Shown here piece by piece: positions 60,477 through 64,000 of a DNA stretch of 64,000 bases (positions within the stretch are counted from its first letter, which is position 1; each line of letters opens with the position of its first letter). Made by a program: the position numbers and the translations under genes. The notes beneath the pieces are model-generated. The model worked only from the letters and a program-made list of their open reading frames with translations. It was not told where the DNA came from and did no database searches. The stretch comes from Candidatus Poribacteria bacterium. Its GTDB lineage: Bacteria > Poribacteria > WGA-4E > PCPOR2b. The stretch is taken from contig JAJDUM010000100.1 in NCBI GenBank assembly GCA_022826645.1, forward strand, positions 62,001 to 126,000, given 5' to 3'.

Positions 60477-61298
60477 CTATGCAGCGGTTTCAGCTTCAGC
60501 AAGTACACGTGCCACTTCCTGCTCCCAAGTTCCTTCAATCTTGACACCATACTCCTTGACGCCACCCGTTGCTTCCTTACCTGTCAGATAGGGGCGAGTC
60601 GTCCGATCATCCTCGACCAGCTGCGGTTCAGCATAATCAGTATGCAGAAAATGAATCGCCAAGCCAGCGCGCGATTGGGCGGTGTTGTTGTGACTAGTCG
60701 CATGAGCGGTGCCGTAGCAGAAAAATGCGACGCCTCCTGCGGGTAGCTCAAGAGATACAGCGCGCTCTTCTGGTGGGTAACATCGGATGTGATGGTCACT
60801 GTGGGGATCGCGGGAGTGTTCATACTGCTCACGATGAGAGCCGGGAATGACGCGAAGCGTTCCGTTAGCAACGGTTGCGTCGTGGATGGCTGTCCACATT
60901 GCTGTGCCGCGCAAAGGGTCGCTAATCTTGAAATAGGCGTTGTCCTGATGCCAATTGGTAGGTGAGCCTGTATGACTAGGTTTCAGAAAAATCTGGTCCA
61001 GATGTTCGATGATTCGGTCCCCGATGAGTTGTGTTACTACTTCAATGATTTTCGGATCGAACGGCATTGCTCTGAAGAAGTGGCTCTTATGGTAAATCGG
61101 ACAGATCTGGAAGTTGAACTGTGTGGTTGAATGTGTTTTCCCATCGCCATCGGTTGCGACGTTGCGCAACGAGCCTTCTCGGAACAGGCGGTCGAGTTCA
61201 GTCTGCATTGCCTTTACCTCGCGCGGAGAGAAAAATTCAGGAATAGCGAGATACCCCTGTTCTTGAAATTGGTCTATGTCCTGTTGCGTTAATTCCAT
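60477..61298 (-). CDS. Phytanoyl-CoA dioxygenase family protein
   Basis: 273 residues. NWHQDNAYF (His117, Asp119), PGSHREQYEHS and YGTAHATSHNNT (distal His199) with Arg210 make an intact Fe(II)/2-oxoglutarate site; the layout resembles ectoine-hydroxylase-like PhyH enzymes but no ectoine genes are nearby. The start is the ATG 61298 with TAGGAGATAAC upstream; 24 more codons are open but non-coding in character. It diverges from the methionine-salvage operon. Confidence 0.92.
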   Translation of the reverse strand: MELTQQDIDQFQEQGYLAIPEFFSPREVKAMQTELDRLFREGSLRNVATDGDGKTHSTTQFNFQICPIYHKSHFFRAMPFDPKIIEVVTQLIGDRIIEHLDQIFLKPSHTGSPTNWHQDNAYFKISDPLRGTAMWTAIHDATVANGTLRVIPGSHREQYEHSRDPHSDHHIRCYPPEERAVSLELPAGGVAFFCYGTAHATSHNNTAQSRAGLAIHFLHTDYAEPQLVEDDRTTRPYLTGKEATGGVKEYGVKIEGTWEQEVARVLAEAETAA

Positions 61299-61392
61299 TA
61301 TGTTATCTCCTACTTGTGGCTGTATGATGGCTTCGGTAATTGGAAACATTTTGCGTTCACGGTTGCCCATGTTCTGCGGGTGCTGCTTTCGC

Positions 61393-61421
61393 TTGATGTC
61401 TCTCGTTGAATGCGCTACAAT
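61393..61421 (+). promoter_or_regulatory. Probable promoter for mtnBDC
   Basis: TTGATG (61393-61398), 17-base spacer, TACAAT (61416-61421), about 95 bases before the mtnB start. Confidence 0.6.
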
Positions 61422-61516
61422 ATTTTACCCGGTTCCGTTCTTTTGTCAAAGGAAAAACAGAAAATCCCCAAGACACCACTTCACATGTTGTCGCAGTGAA
61501 TCATAGGGAGAAGGCT

Positions 61517-62194
61517 TTGGATTTATCCGGGACAGCCCTTAAAGGTTTTGAAAAAGAGATAGACGCGCTACGCGAAGTTGGCAATCAATTTTACACTCGT
61601 GGTTGGTCCCTCGGCACGAGTAGTAACTACAGTGTGGTGACTTGTCGTGAACCGCTGGAATTGCTAATCACTGCGAGCGGAAAAGATAAAGGTCGCCTAT
61701 CGCGGCACGATTTTGTACGTGTGGATGGCGAGGGACTCCCCATTGTTAACGAGCAGCCGAAAGCATCTGCGGAGACGTTGCTGCACATTGCTATCACTGA
61801 ACAACCTGAAGTTGGGGCGGTGATGCACACCCACTCCATCTGGGGGACGCTGCTGTCAGATTTTTATTTTCAGGACAGCGGTTTTGGAATCGAAGGTTAT
61901 GAAATGCTCAAGGGGCTTGCCGGCGTAACGACCCATGAACACGCTGAATGGGTGCCCGTTTTTGAAAATACGCAGGATATCCCGGCGCTATCCGAACAGG
62001 TCTGTCAATGCCTCAAGGATTCCCATTTTCCTATGCAGCACGGATTCTTAATTCGGCGGCACGGTCTGTATACATGGGGACACGATCTAGACGAGGCGAA
62101 ACGGCATATCGAAATTTTTGAGTTTCTATTTGAATGTGTTGCTCGGCGTCTGACATTTGCCGAAGTGATGCCGATTTCAGCAAGCAAACCCTGA
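61517..62194 (+). CDS. mtnB: Methylthioribulose-1-phosphate dehydratase
   Basis: 225 residues of the class II aldolase fold: GWSLGTSSNYSV, ITASGKDKGRL, MHTHSIWGTLLS (zinc His pair) and IRRHGLYTWGHDLDEAKRHIE (third zinc His). It dehydrates methylthioribulose 1-phosphate in methionine salvage. The start is set at TTG 61517, which follows AGGGAG by six bases; earlier in-frame ATG and GTG codons lack such a site. First of three mtn genes. Confidence 0.92.
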   Translation: MDLSGTALKGFEKEIDALREVGNQFYTRGWSLGTSSNYSVVTCREPLELLITASGKDKGRLSRHDFVRVDGEGLPIVNEQPKASAETLLHIAITEQPEVGAVMHTHSIWGTLLSDFYFQDSGFGIEGYEMLKGLAGVTTHEHAEWVPVFENTQDIPALSEQVCQCLKDSHFPMQHGFLIRRHGLYTWGHDLDEAKRHIEIFEFLFECVARRLTFAEVMPISASKP

Positions 62195-62215
62195 TTGAGA
62201 TTAAGGAGGAACATT

Positions 62216-62797
62216 ATGGCTCGCATTCGAGTGCAGGACGAAAACCGAGAAATCACCGATCCTCAAGAGATTAGCGAATTTCTAAAGCCATTCGGTATCT
62301 CGTATGAAAAGTGGGAGGTCGAAGGACGCGTTGGTCCCGAGGCTACAAACGAAGAAATTCTGGACGCTTATTCCCCAGAGATTGAACGTCTCAAGGAACA
62401 GGGCGGATTTGTAACGGCGGATGTTATTAATGTGATACCGGAGACACCCGGTTTAGAGGACATGTTAGCAAAATTCAACAAAGAACATACACATAGTGAG
62501 GATGAAGTCCGCTTCACCATCAAAGGCAGCGGACTCTTTCACATTCATCCAGATAACGCGCCTGTATTCGCAATCCAAGTGGAAAGCGGTGATCTAATCA
62601 GCGTGCCGACCGGAACTCAGCACTGGTTCGATCTGTGCGATGACCGCACCATCCGCTGCATCCGTCTATTTGAGGACACATCAGGTTGGACACCACATTA
62701 CGTAGACAATCCCGTCCATGAGAATTATACGCCTGTCTGCATGGGACCAGCCTACTTGTCTTCTGATAGCAACATAGAGCCCCTGGTACGAGTCTGA
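62216..62797 (+). CDS. mtnD: Acireductone dioxygenase
   Basis: 193 residues of the cupin fold. [17 protein letters not shown] holds His, His and Glu, and [12 protein letters not shown] the last His, the four ligands for Fe or Ni. With Fe it yields the methionine keto acid precursor. AAGGAGG seven bases before ATG 62216. It ends one base into the start of mtnC. Confidence 0.95.
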   Translation: MARIRVQDENREITDPQEISEFLKPFGISYEKWEVEGRVGPEATNEEILDAYSPEIERLKEQGGFVTADVINVIPETPGLEDMLAKFNKEHTHSEDEVRFTIKGSGLFHIHPDNAPVFAIQVESGDLISVPTGTQHWFDLCDDRTIRCIRLFEDTSGWTPHYVDNPVHENYTPVCMGPAYLSSDSNIEPLVRV

Positions 62798-63537
62798 TGA
62801 AATTTTCCGGACGTGGAATCCTGCTTGATATCGAAGGGACAACTTCATCAGTCAGCTTTGTCTATGATGTCATGTTCCCATTTGTGCGTCGCGAATTGGA
62901 TCAATATCTGCGTGTGAATTGGGGTTCGCCAGCGTTAAACGAAGTGTGCGACCTGATTGCCAAAGATGCCGGTTATGGGTCTTTTGATGCGTGGTGTGGG
63001 AGCGGGAGAGAGAAAGGCAGAGGTCAACAACTGATTGGGGAAGAGATCCTTCGGTTGATGGATGGTGATGTCAAAGCCACAGGGTTGAAAGCAATTCAGG
63101 GCTTAATCTGGCGGTCTGGTTTCGAAAGTGGCGAAATGCAGGCACACGTCTACGGTGATGTTTTACCTGCAGTTCAAGCGTGGAACAATGCCGGATGCGA
63201 TATCCGAATTTACTCATCTGGGAGCATTGCAGCACAGAAACTGTTTTTCGGGCATACCGTAGTTGGAAACATGCTGCACCTGTTTCAAGGTCATTATGAC
63301 ACGACCACCGGTCCGAAAAAGGAAGTGGAGAGTTACTGCACAATTGCCAAAAACTTTGGTCTGCCGCCGGGAGAAATTCTTTTCTTGAGCGATGTGCTTG
63401 CTGAGTTAGAAGCCGCTCGCGCCGCCGGACTACAAACCTGCTTGTGCAAGCGGCCCGGCAATGCGGAAGTCGAAGCTGGGCGTAACCAGCCAGAGATTAC
63501 GGGGTTCGATCAGATTGAGTTGTTGAAGAGTGGCTAA
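62797..63537 (+). CDS. mtnC: Enolase-phosphatase E1
   Basis: 246 residues, HAD superfamily. LLDIEGTTSSVSFVYDVMFP (nucleophile Asp11), the central IYSSGSIAAQKLFFG and FLSDVLAELEAARAAGL are the MtnC signature. It enolises and dephosphorylates diketo-methylthiopentyl-1-phosphate to acireductone, the substrate of MtnD. TGATG overlap with mtnD indicates translational coupling. Confidence 0.95.
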   Translation: MKFSGRGILLDIEGTTSSVSFVYDVMFPFVRRELDQYLRVNWGSPALNEVCDLIAKDAGYGSFDAWCGSGREKGRGQQLIGEEILRLMDGDVKATGLKAIQGLIWRSGFESGEMQAHVYGDVLPAVQAWNNAGCDIRIYSSGSIAAQKLFFGHTVVGNMLHLFQGHYDTTTGPKKEVESYCTIAKNFGLPPGEILFLSDVLAELEAARAAGLQTCLCKRPGNAEVEAGRNQPEITGFDQIELLKSG

Positions 63538-63758
63538 GCGACATCACTGCTATATCAACGGCCTACTATGGTGAATTAGAGAAATAAGTGGACATTTTCC
63601 AATAACTCTGATTTCCACGAGGTTTCCAAAGGCGCCCTGATAAGCAGGATTTAGGGGGTTCGATGGATCGAGGTCAGAATTGGCTGTCCATTGGGCGTGT
63701 CTAAGTAATTCTAAAATCTACCATGGTTACACTGCTTTGGTTGAACCTTGCTATTCGG

Positions 63759-64000
63759 CTATGTGGCAGCTCTTGCTGCTTCAAACCCCGTGATCGCTGT
63801 TTCTAAATCTTCCGTTGTGTGGGACGCTATCACAGAAATCCGCAGTCGGCTTGTCCCTTCTGGCACAGTAGGAGGTCGAATAGCGGGCGCGTATACACCG
63901 TGTTCAAGCAAGACTTCAGCGAAGCGTGATGCAACCTCTACGGAGCCAAGCATCATCGGAAGAATTTGGGTTTGGCTCGGCAGCAGTTGGAATCCTCCTT
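63759..64000 (-). CDS. bioF: 8-amino-7-oxononanoate synthase-like aminotransferase (5' part beyond window)
   Basis: The last 79 residues are seen, ending at 63759; the frame is open through the window edge. SQTQILPMMLGSVEVA, LLEHGVYAPAIRPPTVPEG and TSRLRISVIASHTTEDLE match the C-terminus of BioF and the related alpha-oxoamine synthases (glycine C-acetyltransferase). The IRPPTVPEGTSRLRI block favours BioF, the pimeloyl-thioester plus alanine step of biotin synthesis. The PLP Lys lies outside the window. Confidence 0.85.
   Translation of the reverse strand, partial: GGFQLLPSQTQILPMMLGSVEVASRFAEVLLEHGVYAPAIRPPTVPEGTSRLRISVIASHTTEDLETAITGFEAARAAT

Overview
The window is densely coded bacterial DNA of roughly even base composition, with 64 recognisable genes or gene remnants and no tRNA, rRNA or CRISPR array that I can see. 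Lineage is inferred from gene content only. Four phytanoyl-CoA dioxygenase (PhyH) family genes, a formylglycine sulfatase, a GH51 arabinofuranosidase, a DUF6785-type membrane protein, several HpcH/HpaI-type aldolases and unlinked informational genes suggest Candidatus Poribacteria or a related Planctomycetes-like marine or sponge-associated lineage.

Layout. 1-6565 (minus strand): PhyH dioxygenase, a TIM-barrel PEP-hydrolase-like enzyme, PRPP synthetase, a DUF402 protein, trpF, sppA and a metallophosphatase. 6918-7917 (plus): an isochorismatase-like amidase and a 45-residue basic protein. 7927-17705 (minus): M28 peptidase, a repeat-rich gap, an SDR, then a tight membrane protein / GH51 / sulfatase / oligopeptidase B string that looks like a glycan-degradation operon. 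18081-22218 (minus): an IF-1 with a long RG-rich extension, cinA, an esterase, a cysteine synthase and an unknown protein. 22612-26305: a PhyH-HEAT fusion facing an aminotransferase and an SDR. 26518-29355 (minus): a restriction-modification pair whose methyltransferase is fused to an AlkA-type DNA glycosylase. 29592-38173: GYD protein, HAD phosphatase, acyl-CoA dehydrogenase, two HpaI-type aldolases, a GNAT protein, PhyH, and a recent tandem duplication of a beta-propeller gene. 38430-41223: a sugar-acid catabolic set (enolase-superfamily dehydratase, DapA-type aldolase, RraA-like protein).

41521-46494 (plus): rsmD, a broken HEPN/MNT toxin-antitoxin pair, a second type II restriction-modification system and pabB. 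46569-49576: alcohol-dehydrogenase-like protein, UbiA prenyltransferase and a sugar isomerase. 49731-60344: the conserved yggS-proC-yggT-[ileS]-lspA-def-fmt-PASTA-rpe block followed by two TPR membrane proteins; the gene in the ileS position is an isoleucyl-tRNA synthetase homologue that has lost HIGH, KMSKS and the editing signature yet stays open. 60477-63537: a PhyH gene divergent from a compact mtnB-mtnD-mtnC methionine-salvage operon. The right edge cuts a bioF gene.

The strongest candidates for undescribed biology are the methyltransferase-glycosylase fusion with its endonuclease, the synthetase-like protein at the ileS locus, and the extended IF-1. Many genes use TTG or GTG starts behind good Shine-Dalgarno sequences, and several near-consensus sigma-70-type promoters can be read directly.
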